Below are positions 30,743 to 39,076 of a stretch of DNA of 64,000 nucleotides, piece after piece; position 1 is the first letter of the stretch; each line of letters starts with the position of its first letter. Source of the DNA: Odoribacter sp. AF15-53 (GTDB taxonomy: Bacteria > Bacteroidota > Bacteroidia > Bacteroidales > Marinifilaceae); contig NZ_QUHC01000006.1 in NCBI RefSeq assembly GCF_003479425.1, positions 150,743-214,742 of the forward strand, in the 5' to 3' direction. Below the pieces are notes generated by a model that saw only the letters and a program-made list of their open reading frames with translations, had not been told where the DNA came from and ran no database searches. The position numbers were made by a program, and so were the translations under genes.

Positions 30743-30905
30743 TAAACGATCCTTTTTTGATCTTTTACATTTCAAAGAAGAATGTTAATATTTTGATTGT
30801 GAAGAAAAATTAAGTAATTGATAATTAGGTCGAGCTAAAAAGTATTATCTTTGAAATAACAAAGAATTATTTCTTAATTCAAGAGTCAAAAAAGGATCGT
30901 TTAAT
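30741..30905. repeat. 20-bp perfect inverted repeat flanking a 125-bp promoter-like segment
   Basis: Left arm 30741-30760 (ATTAAACGATCCTTTTTTGA) is the exact reverse complement of 30886-30905. The left arm supplies the ribosome-binding site of the ECF sigma gene. The right arm lies just behind the stop of the S9 peptidase. The spacer carries one perfect -7 box, TATCTTTG at 30846-30853 on the plus strand, pointing away from the sigma gene. Inversion would turn it toward the gene with a leader of about 45 nt. Confidence 0.85.
30846..30853 (+). promoter_or_regulatory. -7 promoter box TATCTTTG inside the inverted-repeat segment
   Basis: 8/8 match to TAnnTTTG. In the present orientation it directs transcription into the 3' end of the peptidase gene (antisense). 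No equally good box faces the sigma gene; the best is TACTTTTT on the minus strand. TTG at 30818-30820 is 25 bp upstream, longer than the usual 19-21. Confidence 0.45.
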
Positions 30906-30910
30906 CATTA

Positions 30911-33202
30911 TCAATCAATATTTTCCATATCTACACTATTTAGCCTATCTCCCAAGAGATTTTCAACAAAATAATACCGGATAAGATTCACGTAGTAGGG
31001 TGTCCCCAATCCGTGATCCGCCCCGGGAATAATCATCATATCGAAGCGCTTGTTAGCCTTCATCAAGGCATTCGCCAAACGAATCGTGTGAGCCATGTGC
31101 ACGTTGATATCCATATCCCCGGTAATCAACAACAACCGCCCCTTCAAATTCTTGGCTAATTCAATATTAGTCGGGATCTTGGATTCGAACGAATACTCCT
31201 TTTGTTCTTGTTTTCCCGTCTTCTTCTCATGCATCTTCACGCCGTGATAAGTTTCTCCCCACCACTTGGTATATATATTATTATCGTGATTACCGGAAGC
31301 CGCAACCGCCACTTTATAAAAATCCGGATAAGTCAAAATCGAGGCCGCAGCCATAAAACCACCCCCCGAATGCCCGTAAATCCCCACCTTATCCAAATCA
31401 ATAAAAGAATAACGATCTGCCAACTGTTCGATCACGAACTTACAATCCGCCAAAGCGTAATCCCGCAAATTTCCATACCCGAAATCATGAAATTCCCGTC
31501 CCCGGTTAAGGCAACTTCCCCGGAACCCCACGTTAATCACGATAAATCCCAACTGAGCCAAAGACTCGTTTCCATTATCATCCAACGTGAAAGACTGAGG
31601 CACGTAATTCTCCTGCGGTCCGGGGTACACGTTCACGATAATCGGGTATTTCCGGGTGGTATCCATATCAAACGGCCGGTACATCACCCCGTAGAGATCC
31701 GTGATACCATCGGCGGCCTTCACCTTAATCCGCTCCGGTTTTTTCCATCCCATCTCGTACAACAACCGCAAATCGGGACTTTCCAGCGTCATGATCTTTT
31801 TACCTCTCGTATCTCTCAACTCGGAAACAGGCTCCAGGTCCACCCGTGAATAATTATCAATCAAATACTTCCCGTTCTTGGCCAGATCAATAGAATGATA
31901 TCCATCACCCGGGGTCAATAACGTAAAACCGGAACCGTCAAAGTTCACCTTATAAAAAAAACGGTATTCCGGATTTATCCCTTTTTCCCGTCCATACCCT
32001 TCAAACACGAAATTACGTCCCACGGTATCCAACATCAAAATCCGGGAAGCGACAAAATTCCCGTCCGTCACTTGATTTTTCAATTTCCCGTCCTTATTAT
32101 ACAAGTAATATTGTCCCCAACCGGAACGCTCCGACCACCACAGGATATCCTCGCCTCCATTCAAGATACGACACTCGAACAACTGCTCCGTGAAATGCGG
32201 TTCACAACGTTCGTGAATAATTTCGAACACCTCTCCCGTGCGTGTATCCACCCGGCAAAGATCCATCTCGTCACACGTCCGGCTCTTCCGGGTAAAATAA
32301 ATATATTCCGGATACTTATTAAAATCAAAAAGCAGCACTTTCACTTCCTGATCCGGGTATTTGGCAATATCGACAACCTGATGCGATTTATTCCCGGCAT
32401 GAAATAAATGCAAATCATACGTGTAAACATACTTATCACCGGGCATCGGGAATTTATACGTTCTCAATGTCGGACGGGGCTCTGCCAAATGATCTACCAG
32501 ATATCCCTCCTCCACGTTCCGGCGATCCTGGCGCAAACAATAAAACACCTTAGAGTCACCCGACCAGGTAACTGCCGCCCCCTCCTTTTTCCCCGTATCC
32601 TTATCTCTCTGGAAAGAGTAAGAATAATAGCGCTCTCCGTCTGTTGTTAACTGATGAGAAGTCGTGTCCCCTTTTTCCTGCAAATACACGTTATGCTTGT
32701 AGGCGTAAACCATATAATTACTATCCGGCGACCAACGTTGCCAATAAGGAGCTCGGTTGAAACTACTTGTCACTTTTTCTCTCGTAAATTCTTTCAACTC
32801 CCCGCTCTTCACGTCATACACGAAATCCTTACCGTACTTGGAAAACATCAACCGATAGGGATTATTCCCCTCGAAACGGAATCCTCCCAATTTCAAATCC
32901 CTGGCATTCTCAACTTTCCCCGTCAGTTCTGCTAACTTCGCCGCCAACCGTTCTGCTGAAAATAATTCCTGTTTCTTTCCTTTTTTAGCATCCACCAGAT
33001 AATAAACCGTCCCGTCATTGGTCGTGTAATAATACCAGAAAAACTCAGAATTTCCGATCCACGAGGGATAAATCGACAAACCGTGAACATACTCGGAAAG
33101 ATTACGTTCGGAATACTTGGCACAAGCCTTAAAATCCGCCTTTTGAGCGAATACACCACTCCCCAGCAAGAGGAGCAGCATACATACAATACTTCTCATC
33201 AT
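30911..33202 (-). CDS. S9-family serine peptidase (DPP IV-like), exported
   Basis: 763 residues. The start was set at MMRSIVCMLLLLLGSGVFAQ (33202), giving a clean signal peptide; the longer ORF adds 17 unlikely residues. An N-terminal beta-propeller (about 50-490; units such as PYWQRWSPDSNYMVYAY and AAVTWSGDSKVFY) precedes the alpha/beta-hydrolase domain. The catalytic triad is visible: Ser612 in GHSGGG, Asp in LITGDMDINVH, His in IPGADHGLG. Dipeptidyl peptidases of this type release dipeptides from N-termini. It stands directly upstream of the sigma-FecR-SusCD set on the same strand and suggests a peptide substrate for system 1 (inference). A -7 box TACTTTTG lies at 33276-33283. Confidence 0.93.
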   Translation of the reverse strand: MMRSIVCMLLLLLGSGVFAQKADFKACAKYSERNLSEYVHGLSIYPSWIGNSEFFWYYYTTNDGTVYYLVDAKKGKKQELFSAERLAAKLAELTGKVENARDLKLGGFRFEGNNPYRLMFSKYGKDFVYDVKSGELKEFTREKVTSSFNRAPYWQRWSPDSNYMVYAYKHNVYLQEKGDTTSHQLTTDGERYYSYSFQRDKDTGKKEGAAVTWSGDSKVFYCLRQDRRNVEEGYLVDHLAEPRPTLRTYKFPMPGDKYVYTYDLHLFHAGNKSHQVVDIAKYPDQEVKVLLFDFNKYPEYIYFTRKSRTCDEMDLCRVDTRTGEVFEIIHERCEPHFTEQLFECRILNGGEDILWWSERSGWGQYYLYNKDGKLKNQVTDGNFVASRILMLDTVGRNFVFEGYGREKGINPEYRFFYKVNFDGSGFTLLTPGDGYHSIDLAKNGKYLIDNYSRVDLEPVSELRDTRGKKIMTLESPDLRLLYEMGWKKPERIKVKAADGITDLYGVMYRPFDMDTTRKYPIIVNVYPGPQENYVPQSFTLDDNGNESLAQLGFIVINVGFRGSCLNRGREFHDFGYGNLRDYALADCKFVIEQLADRYSFIDLDKVGIYGHSGGGFMAAASILTYPDFYKVAVAASGNHDNNIYTKWWGETYHGVKMHEKKTGKQEQKEYSFESKIPTNIELAKNLKGRLLLITGDMDINVHMAHTIRLANALMKANKRFDMMIIPGADHGLGTPYYVNLIRYYFVENLLGDRLNSVDMENID

Positions 33203-33275
33203 GTCTAATACATTTTGCGTTCTACATAAGAACGATCTCACGGTAAAGACCAATAAACCATGAAACCGTTTGCCT

Positions 33276-33283
33276 CAAAAGTA
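33276..33283 (-). promoter_or_regulatory. -7 promoter box TACTTTTG for the S9 peptidase
   Basis: 8/8 match to TAnnTTTG on the minus strand, 73 bp before the chosen start. The nearest TTTG upstream (33297-33300 as CAAA) is only 13 bp away, shorter than usual. Confidence 0.5.
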
Positions 33284-33394
33284 ATTATTTTTTTAACAAA
33301 TCCCCGTTTATACTCGAAAAATAAAAACTATCGCGAGGGAATCTCTCCGGTATCCCGCTGATATATTAATGACACATCAAGACAAAATTACCGA

Positions 33395-33444
33395 CAAGTT
33401 GCCGATCTGCCTCGGCAACTTATCGGCAACTTATCGGCAACTTC
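33395..33444. repeat. Short repeats of ATCGGCAACTT with an inverted copy
   Basis: CGGCAACTTAT occurs in tandem (about 33413-33444), and AAGTTGCCGAT, its reverse complement, sits at about 33397-33407. The cluster can fold into alternative hairpins. No gene overlaps it. Confidence 0.7.
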
Positions 33445-33592
33445 CAATTCACTTACCAGAAAGACACCCCTGCAAGCCGCCGTGGACAAGGGCTAACCAC
33501 GATTCAACATATATTTACATTACGAAGAAATGGCGTTGTTTTTGACATATGTCTACAAAAAAGAAGAAAACATTACATATACGATGCTGGGA

Positions 33593-33706
33593 AAAAAGTC
33601 CCATTATCTTGAACTACCGCCCCTGTCCCCTCCTTACACAGGTGGGAAAACCGCTTGGTAATCAACTCTCCCCCTGTGTAAGGGGGAGCCGGAGGGGGTA
33701 GTTAAA
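33593..33706. repeat. Palindromic intergenic element with CCTTACACAGG arms
   Basis: CCTTACACAGG (about 33632-33642) and CCTGTGTAAGG (about 33675-33685) form an 11-bp inverted repeat. The flanks also pair (ACTACCGCCCCTGTCCCCT against AGCCGGAGGGGGTAGTT). Such elements with CCCCCTGTGTAAGGGGGAG recur between genes in several Bacteroidota, as I recall. It has higher GC than the neighbouring DNA and no coding potential. Confidence 0.65.
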
Positions 33707-33815
33707 AGTTAAAACAAAATCGAGTAAAAAGAGCGTTGCCAAGTGCGTGGAAATAACCAGCAACTTGCCAAAGGCAAATGTAACCTACAACCTGTAACTC
33801 GCTGCAGGCGACCTC

Positions 33816-34490
33816 CTACACCTCTTCAAACTCAGGCAAAACCATCGACAACCATTTATCCAGTCGCTCCCTCGTTTTCTCCGATTCGAAATCCTCATCC
33901 AAGGGCAAGCCGACAAACAAATTATCGGTCACCGCGGCGGAATCCTGAAACACGTATCCATCCGTCGACGTCTTCCCCACGAGATTTCCCCCAAGTTCAG
34001 TAACCAGTTCGGCCATGTATCCCATGCCATCCACGAAATGACTCGGGTAAGTGATATGATCTCCCAATCCCACCAAAGCGACAAAACGATCTTTCAGAGA
34101 AATTTTACGCATACTTGGGAAGAACTTCGCCCAACGATCCCGCTGTTCCCGTTCCCACGTGCTACGCCCCAACGAAGAGCATACCAATATCAGATTCTTG
34201 TAATCCAACAATTTATCGGCATGAACATCATTCACGCAAAACATATCCACCTTGTCCGCCCCGATCTTCTTTTTCAACATCTTGGCTACCCGGTGGACGC
34301 TTCCCCCGGCCGGAGAATAAAAAATTCCCAGCCACTTCATCTCGCTTGTCCGCTCGTCCAGAAGATAATTCCCCTCCAAATCGGCGGTCAATCGTAAAGG
34401 CTCCTCATGCTCTTTCACGTTCTTTTTATCCGGATCCGGCTTCACTTGAGCCTTCTGATCCGTCTTATTCTTTCCTGCAATCTTATCCAT
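33816..34490 (-). CDS. Flavodoxin-like protein with charged N-terminal extension
   Basis: 224 residues. The flavodoxin fold begins near residue 51 (MKWLGIFYSP) with a phosphate-binding loop SPAGGSVH (59-66), an unusual form of the common T/S-x-T-G-x-T. Two other FMN-loop regions follow (LVCSSLGRSTWEREQRDRW about 98-116; VGLGDHITYPSHFVDG about 138-153). The first 50 residues are Lys/Asp-rich and fall outside the fold. An alternative start at Met51 (34340) would give 174 residues, the usual flavodoxin length. It probably carries electrons between reductases. It is last of a minus-strand run with the membrane protein and acyl-CoA synthetase. Confidence 0.85.
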   Translation of the reverse strand: MDKIAGKNKTDQKAQVKPDPDKKNVKEHEEPLRLTADLEGNYLLDERTSEMKWLGIFYSPAGGSVHRVAKMLKKKIGADKVDMFCVNDVHADKLLDYKNLILVCSSLGRSTWEREQRDRWAKFFPSMRKISLKDRFVALVGLGDHITYPSHFVDGMGYMAELVTELGGNLVGKTSTDGYVFQDSAAVTDNLFVGLPLDEDFESEKTRERLDKWLSMVLPEFEEV

Positions 34491-34569
34491 AAAAATATAG
34501 TTTATAGTGATTATAATATTATCATCAACTATAAACTATACGGCAAGAAAGGCGAAAAGTTATAGACGC

Positions 34570-35256
34570 CTATTTTTTATGAGTGGCAACCGCCAACAAA
34601 ATTCCCAAAGCGACACCCAACAACGCGGCAAACAAAACACGCACGTCTCCCGGCAACAGGAAAGTTATCGTGTGAGCCGGATACCAGAAAAACGGTATCG
34701 TTTTCTTGAACACGAAATTCCATTGCACCCGCCAGTTCAGGTTTGCCATGATCTCTCCCATCTGGATCGGGGTTAAGAACCCGGCTAACGTCCCGCCATG
34801 ACTCAGGATATGCGTATCCGTAATTTTATGCAACGTCATGAACACCGGGGCAAAAATAGTATTCATCCCCACCGAGATACAGAACGCCACGAACACTTTC
34901 GACCAGGACAAAGACTCGCCCATCACCGTGGTTGCATTCTCCATACCCATGCTCTTCAGGAAAGCGGGCACGCCATTCGCGAAAATCGTCATCGCCATGC
35001 TGATTCCCATACCGAGAATTCCCCACACGATCGCCCGGGGCAACACCCCGAAGCCCTTCCGGTTATACACCCCGGCACTAATCCGCAACCCGATGCACTC
35101 TCCCAAAGTCGACAAAATAGCAAACTTCAGGAAACTCATAATCATTCCATGCTCCGCGTTAAACGTTTTATAGAAAGAATACACGGCATCCGACAGAAAA
35201 AAGGGGAGTAAGCACACGATTACACACCCGATAACAATAAAATCACTCTTTTTCAT
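34570..35256 (-). CDS. Multi-pass membrane protein, Mpv17/PMP22-like C-terminus
   Basis: 228 residues with the start chosen at MKKSDFIVIG (35256). Four to five hydrophobic segments are visible (about 5-28, 41-60, 75-100, 122-148, 195-222). The C-terminal block KKTIPFFWYPAHTITFLLPGDVR resembles the W-x-x-x-P...F-x-x-x-P-x-x-x-R signature of the Mpv17/PMP22 family, but I recall this from memory and rate it moderate. Function unknown. It lies 54 bp behind the small single-helix gene and 79 bp before the flavodoxin. Confidence 0.75.
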   Translation of the reverse strand: MKKSDFIVIGCVIVCLLPFFLSDAVYSFYKTFNAEHGMIMSFLKFAILSTLGECIGLRISAGVYNRKGFGVLPRAIVWGILGMGISMAMTIFANGVPAFLKSMGMENATTVMGESLSWSKVFVAFCISVGMNTIFAPVFMTLHKITDTHILSHGGTLAGFLTPIQMGEIMANLNWRVQWNFVFKKTIPFFWYPAHTITFLLPGDVRVLFAALLGVALGILLAVATHKK

Positions 35257-35310
35257 CGTATATATTTTCCACCCTCCGGGAAACCACACCTATCCGGAAA
35301 GTCTTACACA

Positions 35311-35538
35311 TTATTTATCACTAGTCTCGTCTGACGTTTCCGTCTTCCCGTTTTCAGGGTCTTGGTTCAACTGAACATCCTTATTCACCTCCTTTTGGGG
35401 CGTAGGATAGAAAAAGTCAAATCCTTTTTTCCAATCGCTACTGATCCGACCAAAACTTAGGAGTATTGCCAGCAGCAATACTCCTATTATAATCAACATT
35501 CTTCTCTCTTCTTTGGCATAGTTGTTCCAAGCTTTCAT
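35311..35538 (-). CDS. Small single-helix membrane protein (75 aa)
   Basis: 75 residues. A cytoplasmic start MKAWNNYAKEERR precedes one transmembrane helix (about 14-29, MLIIIGVLLLAILLSF) and a hydrophilic tail rich in Gln, Asn, Glu and Thr. It lies 8 bp behind the acyl-CoA synthetase gene and is clearly in its transcription unit. No family recognised. Confidence 0.65.
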   Translation of the reverse strand: MKAWNNYAKEERRMLIIIGVLLLAILLSFGRISSDWKKGFDFFYPTPQKEVNKDVQLNQDPENGKTETSDETSDK

Positions 35539-35546
35539 GAGAACCC

Positions 35547-37604
35547 TTATTTTTCAATACGGATACGAGCGTCAACGGCCACCACGTTGTCCTTGTTACC
35601 TAACAACGGGTTCAAGTCCATCTCGAAGATTTCCGGGGCTACTTTCACCAAAGCGGAAATTCGCATCACGGCCTCGGCAAACTTATCCTCGTTCACGGGC
35701 TCTTGACCGCGAACACCTTGAATGATCTTGTAAGATTTCAATTCTTTAATCATGCTATGAGCCTCGGCCTTAGACATGGGAGCCAACCCGGCTTTCACGT
35801 CTTTCAGTACTTCGATAAAGATACCGCCTAACCCGCAAAGTACCATGTGCCCGAACTTATCGTCCCGTTTGGCACCGATAAACACTTGCGTACCGCTCAA
35901 CTGCTGTGCCAGCATGATCGCGTAAGTATCTTTAATCTGCATCATCCGTTTAAATTCACGGCGTACCGTCTCCTCGTCGCTCACGTTCATCACGACTCCA
36001 CCCACATCCGATTTGTGGATCGGGCCAACCACCTTCATCACCAGCGGGAAGCCGATCTCTTTGGCCATCCGAACGATCTCTTCCTCGTTGTCGGATACCC
36101 CTTCTTTAGCCCTGGCCACACCGGCTGCATCCAGTAAAGCGTGAATCTGCTCCGGTGACAGGTAACCGTTCTCGGCCTGATCCACCACCTCACGGATCTT
36201 CTTCACGTCCATATCCGGCATTTCGAAATGTTCCGGTTGAGGAGCCGGAGTCTTGTATATCTTGCATAACGCGTTTCCGAACAATACCTCATCCGGGAAA
36301 TAAACACGTCCTTTAGAAACGAAATCCGCGATCTCGTCTTTCACGATCTTGGAAGAAGGGAAAATCGGGAAAATCGGCTTCTTACAAGTCTTCATCTTCT
36401 CGTCGAGCAAGTTGTACACGTCAAACACGGGGAACAAACCGGGGCTTCCGAAGATAACGGCCATCCCGTCGATATGCTCGAACTCATTGTCACAAGCATC
36501 CAGAATATACCCTAACTGCTCTGCCGTACCCGTGGCCAAAAAGTCGATCGGGTTACCAACAGATGACCCGGCAAACAATTTCGATAGCAACTCTTTCGCC
36601 TTCTCTCCCTCGATATGCGGAACATCCATTCCACCGTTGGAAAGTGCATCCGTCAACATCACGGCGGGACCACCGGCATGAGTTACCACGGCCATATTCT
36701 TACCCTTCATTTCGGGATGCATGAAAATCCCGGCAACGGTCATCAGCTCGTCACGTCCGTTGCAACGCACGATTCCGACTTTACGGAACAATGCTTCCAC
36801 GGCAACATCCGAGCTGGCTAAAGCTCCCGTGTGAGAAGAAGCGGCCCGACTTCCGGCAGCAGATCCCCCGGATTTGATCGCGGCGATCCGACACCCCTTG
36901 CGAATCAATGAAGAAGCATGCTTCAACAATTTCTCCGGTTTCTCGATACTCTCCACGTACAACAATTTCACGCGGGAACTCTTCTCCGGGTCAAACGTCT
37001 CGTCCATAAACTCCAACACTTCTTCCACTCCCAGTTGTGCCGAGTTACCCACGGAATACATGCTGTTGAATTTAATACCTTTCTGCATACCGGAGTCCAT
37101 GATAAACAAAGCCGTGGCACCGGAACCGGAAATCAGGTCCACCCCTTTCGGGTTCAACTCCGGAATCGGGCTCGTGAACACGCCACTATAATGGTTTGTC
37201 AACACTCCGATACAGTTCGGTCCGATCAATGAACCACCCACGGAATTAATTGTCTCCACGATCTGACGCTCTAATTTTGCTCCTTCCTCGTTCTCTTCAT
37301 GGAATCCGGCAGACAAAATAATAAACGCCTTCGTGTTCTTCTGTTTAGCAAGAACCTCCACGGCTGACGGGCAGAATTTCGCGGCGATCGCTAAAATCGC
37401 GCAATCCACTTCCGGAAGGTCTTTCACATCCCGGTAAGACTTAATTCCTTGCACCACGTCCATCTTCGGGTTCACCACATAAAGCGAACCTTTGAAATTG
37501 CCATCTTGTAAATTCCGTAACACGGTCCCCCCGGGCTTGTGAATATCATCAGAGCCTCCCACGACCACAATACTCTTTGGATCAATTAATTGTTTTGCTA
37601 TCAT
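35547..37604 (-). CDS. ADP-forming acyl-CoA (acetate--CoA) synthetase
   Basis: 685 residues. It makes ATP from acyl-CoA, ADP and phosphate, or the reverse. The order is an N-terminal CoA-binding Rossmann domain (about 5-100, DPKSIVVVGGSDDIHKPGGT), a succinyl-CoA-ligase-like middle (about 150-400) with the phospho-His block SHTGALASSD (His258), then an ATP-grasp domain (about 470-680) with GFPLVMKVVGPIHKSDVGGV and the tail EMDLNPLL. Alpha and beta parts are fused in one chain. In a fermenter it would conserve energy from acetyl- or other acyl-CoA, for example from amino-acid catabolism. Exact substrate unknown. Confidence 0.93.
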   Translation of the reverse strand: MIAKQLIDPKSIVVVGGSDDIHKPGGTVLRNLQDGNFKGSLYVVNPKMDVVQGIKSYRDVKDLPEVDCAILAIAAKFCPSAVEVLAKQKNTKAFIILSAGFHEENEEGAKLERQIVETINSVGGSLIGPNCIGVLTNHYSGVFTSPIPELNPKGVDLISGSGATALFIMDSGMQKGIKFNSMYSVGNSAQLGVEEVLEFMDETFDPEKSSRVKLLYVESIEKPEKLLKHASSLIRKGCRIAAIKSGGSAAGSRAASSHTGALASSDVAVEALFRKVGIVRCNGRDELMTVAGIFMHPEMKGKNMAVVTHAGGPAVMLTDALSNGGMDVPHIEGEKAKELLSKLFAGSSVGNPIDFLATGTAEQLGYILDACDNEFEHIDGMAVIFGSPGLFPVFDVYNLLDEKMKTCKKPIFPIFPSSKIVKDEIADFVSKGRVYFPDEVLFGNALCKIYKTPAPQPEHFEMPDMDVKKIREVVDQAENGYLSPEQIHALLDAAGVARAKEGVSDNEEEIVRMAKEIGFPLVMKVVGPIHKSDVGGVVMNVSDEETVRREFKRMMQIKDTYAIMLAQQLSGTQVFIGAKRDDKFGHMVLCGLGGIFIEVLKDVKAGLAPMSKAEAHSMIKELKSYKIIQGVRGQEPVNEDKFAEAVMRISALVKVAPEIFEMDLNPLLGNKDNVVAVDARIRIEK

Positions 37605-37685
37605 ATATTATCATTTATTTTTAACTTCCTCTTTAATTTCAAATGGATGATCGCGGTTACAATCATCCATTTGAAGTTTTCGTTT

Positions 37686-38705
37686 CTAGATATTATTGAA
37701 GAATGTCAGAAACTCCTGTACCTTCTGTACCATCTTCCGCGAGCCCGTGTACAACGGCACCCGCTGGTGCAAGGCTTCCGGCTTTATCTCCAGAATCCGT
37801 TTCTCCCCGTCCGTGGCCAGTCCCCCGGACTGTTCGGCGATAAACGCCATCGGGTTGCACTCGTACAACAATCTCAATTTCCCGGTCGGGTGTGAACTCG
37901 TCTGCGGGTAAAGGAACACCCCACCTTTCAACATATTCCGGTGGAAATCGGCCACCAATGACCCGATATAACGAGAGGTGAACGGGCGATTCGTAGCCTC
38001 ATCCTTCTCCTGACAATATTTAATGAATTTCTTCACTCCCACGGGGAAATTCACGTAATTCCCCTCGTTGATAGAGTATATCTTACCCATTTCCGGTGTC
38101 TGCATATTCGGGTGAGACAAACAGAATTCACCGATAGAAGTATCCAACGTGAACCCGTTTACCCCGTTACCGGAAGTGTACACCAACATGGTTGACGACC
38201 CGTAGATCACGTACCCGGCAGCCACTTGCTCCGTTCCCGGCTGGAAGAAATCTTCCATCATAAGCGGTTCCCCGATCGGAGAAATACGTTTATAAATAGA
38301 AAATATGGTACCTACAGAAACATTCACGTCAATATTCGACGATCCGTCCAGCGGGTCCATACATATAATGTACTTTCCGTCTTTACTCAACCCTTCCTCG
38401 AAAACAACAATATCCTGATTTTCTTCGGTTGCAACCCCACAACACTCGCCACTCGCCCTCAACTCATCCATAAAAGTTTTGTCGGCATAGACATCCAACT
38501 TCTGTTGGTCCTCTCCCTGCACGTTAATTGAACCCACTTTGCCAAGTATATCTACCAAACCGGCCTTATTTACTTCCCGGTGAACTTTCTTGGCTGCAAT
38601 ACCAATATGGTGCAAAAGTCGTGAGAATTCTCCCGTAGCTCCGGGAATCTCGGCTTGCCGTTCAATAATAAATTGATTTAAAGTTGTAACTTTATGCGTT
38701 ATCAT
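37686..38705 (-). CDS. fbp: Fructose-1,6-bisphosphatase class I
   Basis: 339 residues, the usual class I length. This gluconeogenic enzyme makes fructose 6-phosphate. It shows the metal-binding block [20 protein letters not shown] (about 118-137, in part) and further family blocks: [41 protein letters not shown] -7 box TATATTTG on the minus strand (38729-38736) sits 24 bp upstream. Confidence 0.96.
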   Translation of the reverse strand: MITHKVTTLNQFIIERQAEIPGATGEFSRLLHHIGIAAKKVHREVNKAGLVDILGKVGSINVQGEDQQKLDVYADKTFMDELRASGECCGVATEENQDIVVFEEGLSKDGKYIICMDPLDGSSNIDVNVSVGTIFSIYKRISPIGEPLMMEDFFQPGTEQVAAGYVIYGSSTMLVYTSGNGVNGFTLDTSIGEFCLSHPNMQTPEMGKIYSINEGNYVNFPVGVKKFIKYCQEKDEATNRPFTSRYIGSLVADFHRNMLKGGVFLYPQTSSHPTGKLRLLYECNPMAFIAEQSGGLATDGEKRILEIKPEALHQRVPLYTGSRKMVQKVQEFLTFFNNI

Positions 38706-38728
38706 GGTTTTGTGTTTTAATTTTTTTG

Positions 38729-38736
38729 CAAATATA
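38729..38736 (-). promoter_or_regulatory. -7 promoter box TATATTTG for fbp
   Basis: 8/8 match to TAnnTTTG plus the following C on the minus strand, 24 bp before the fbp ATG. Confidence 0.65.
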
Positions 38737-38812
38737 AAGTTATAATCTTTAATTTAAAAGGTTTGCGGGTTTTATTCCACTTCACACTTTCAAATCCTCA
38801 TGTATTCAAGCC

Positions 38813-38949
38813 GTGTTTAGGGAGTGATAAGACTCCATAAAGAAATCACAAACACTTCCCCAATAGAGCAAAGACAGTTCCCAAACGGCTATAAACCGTA
38901 AATGAAGCGTCTTTGAAACGTCTTTGATGCCTTATCTCTCCCTAAACAC
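38813..38949. repeat. 19-bp inverted repeat with 99-bp spacer
   Basis: GTGTTTAGGGAGTGATAAG (38813-38831) pairs with 38931-38949 with one mismatch. The spacer has CGTCTTTGA twice (both within about 38908-38927) and no -7 box. It resembles a dispersed intergenic repeat more than an invertible promoter. Confidence 0.7.
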
Positions 38950-39076
38950 TACGGGAATTCACCCCTAACTCTTAAAGAACAGAGATAACATCGTTATGAT
39001 CCCCGGACATGACGTTTCACCCCGGACAAATAACGACATTTCATGACATTACGTTGATTTAACACAAGAAGTTGCG

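Larger units (their letters stand above)
33203..33815. other. Gap with S9 promoter and intergenic palindromic repeats
   Basis: 613 bp without a gene. It contains the peptidase promoter box (33276-33283, minus), a run of CGGCAACTTAT repeats (33411-33444) with an inverted unit, and a Pro/Gly-codon-like GC-rich palindrome at about 33593-33706 that looks like a dispersed intergenic repeat. Confidence 0.6.
38706..39076. other. Gap with fbp promoter and inverted-repeat element
   Basis: 371 bp without a gene. It holds the fbp -7 box (38729-38736), a 19-bp inverted repeat (38813-38831/38931-38949, one mismatch), a near-duplicate AAACGTCTTTGA/AAGCGTCTTTGA, and a direct repeat CCCCGGACA near 39000 and 39019. 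Confidence 0.6.

Noticed and set aside
30743..30775. Upstream in-frame ATG for the system-1 ECF sigma gene
   Set aside because: The first 11 codons would lie in the inverted-repeat arm and spacer; AAAAAAGGA before 30742 is a better ribosome-binding site.
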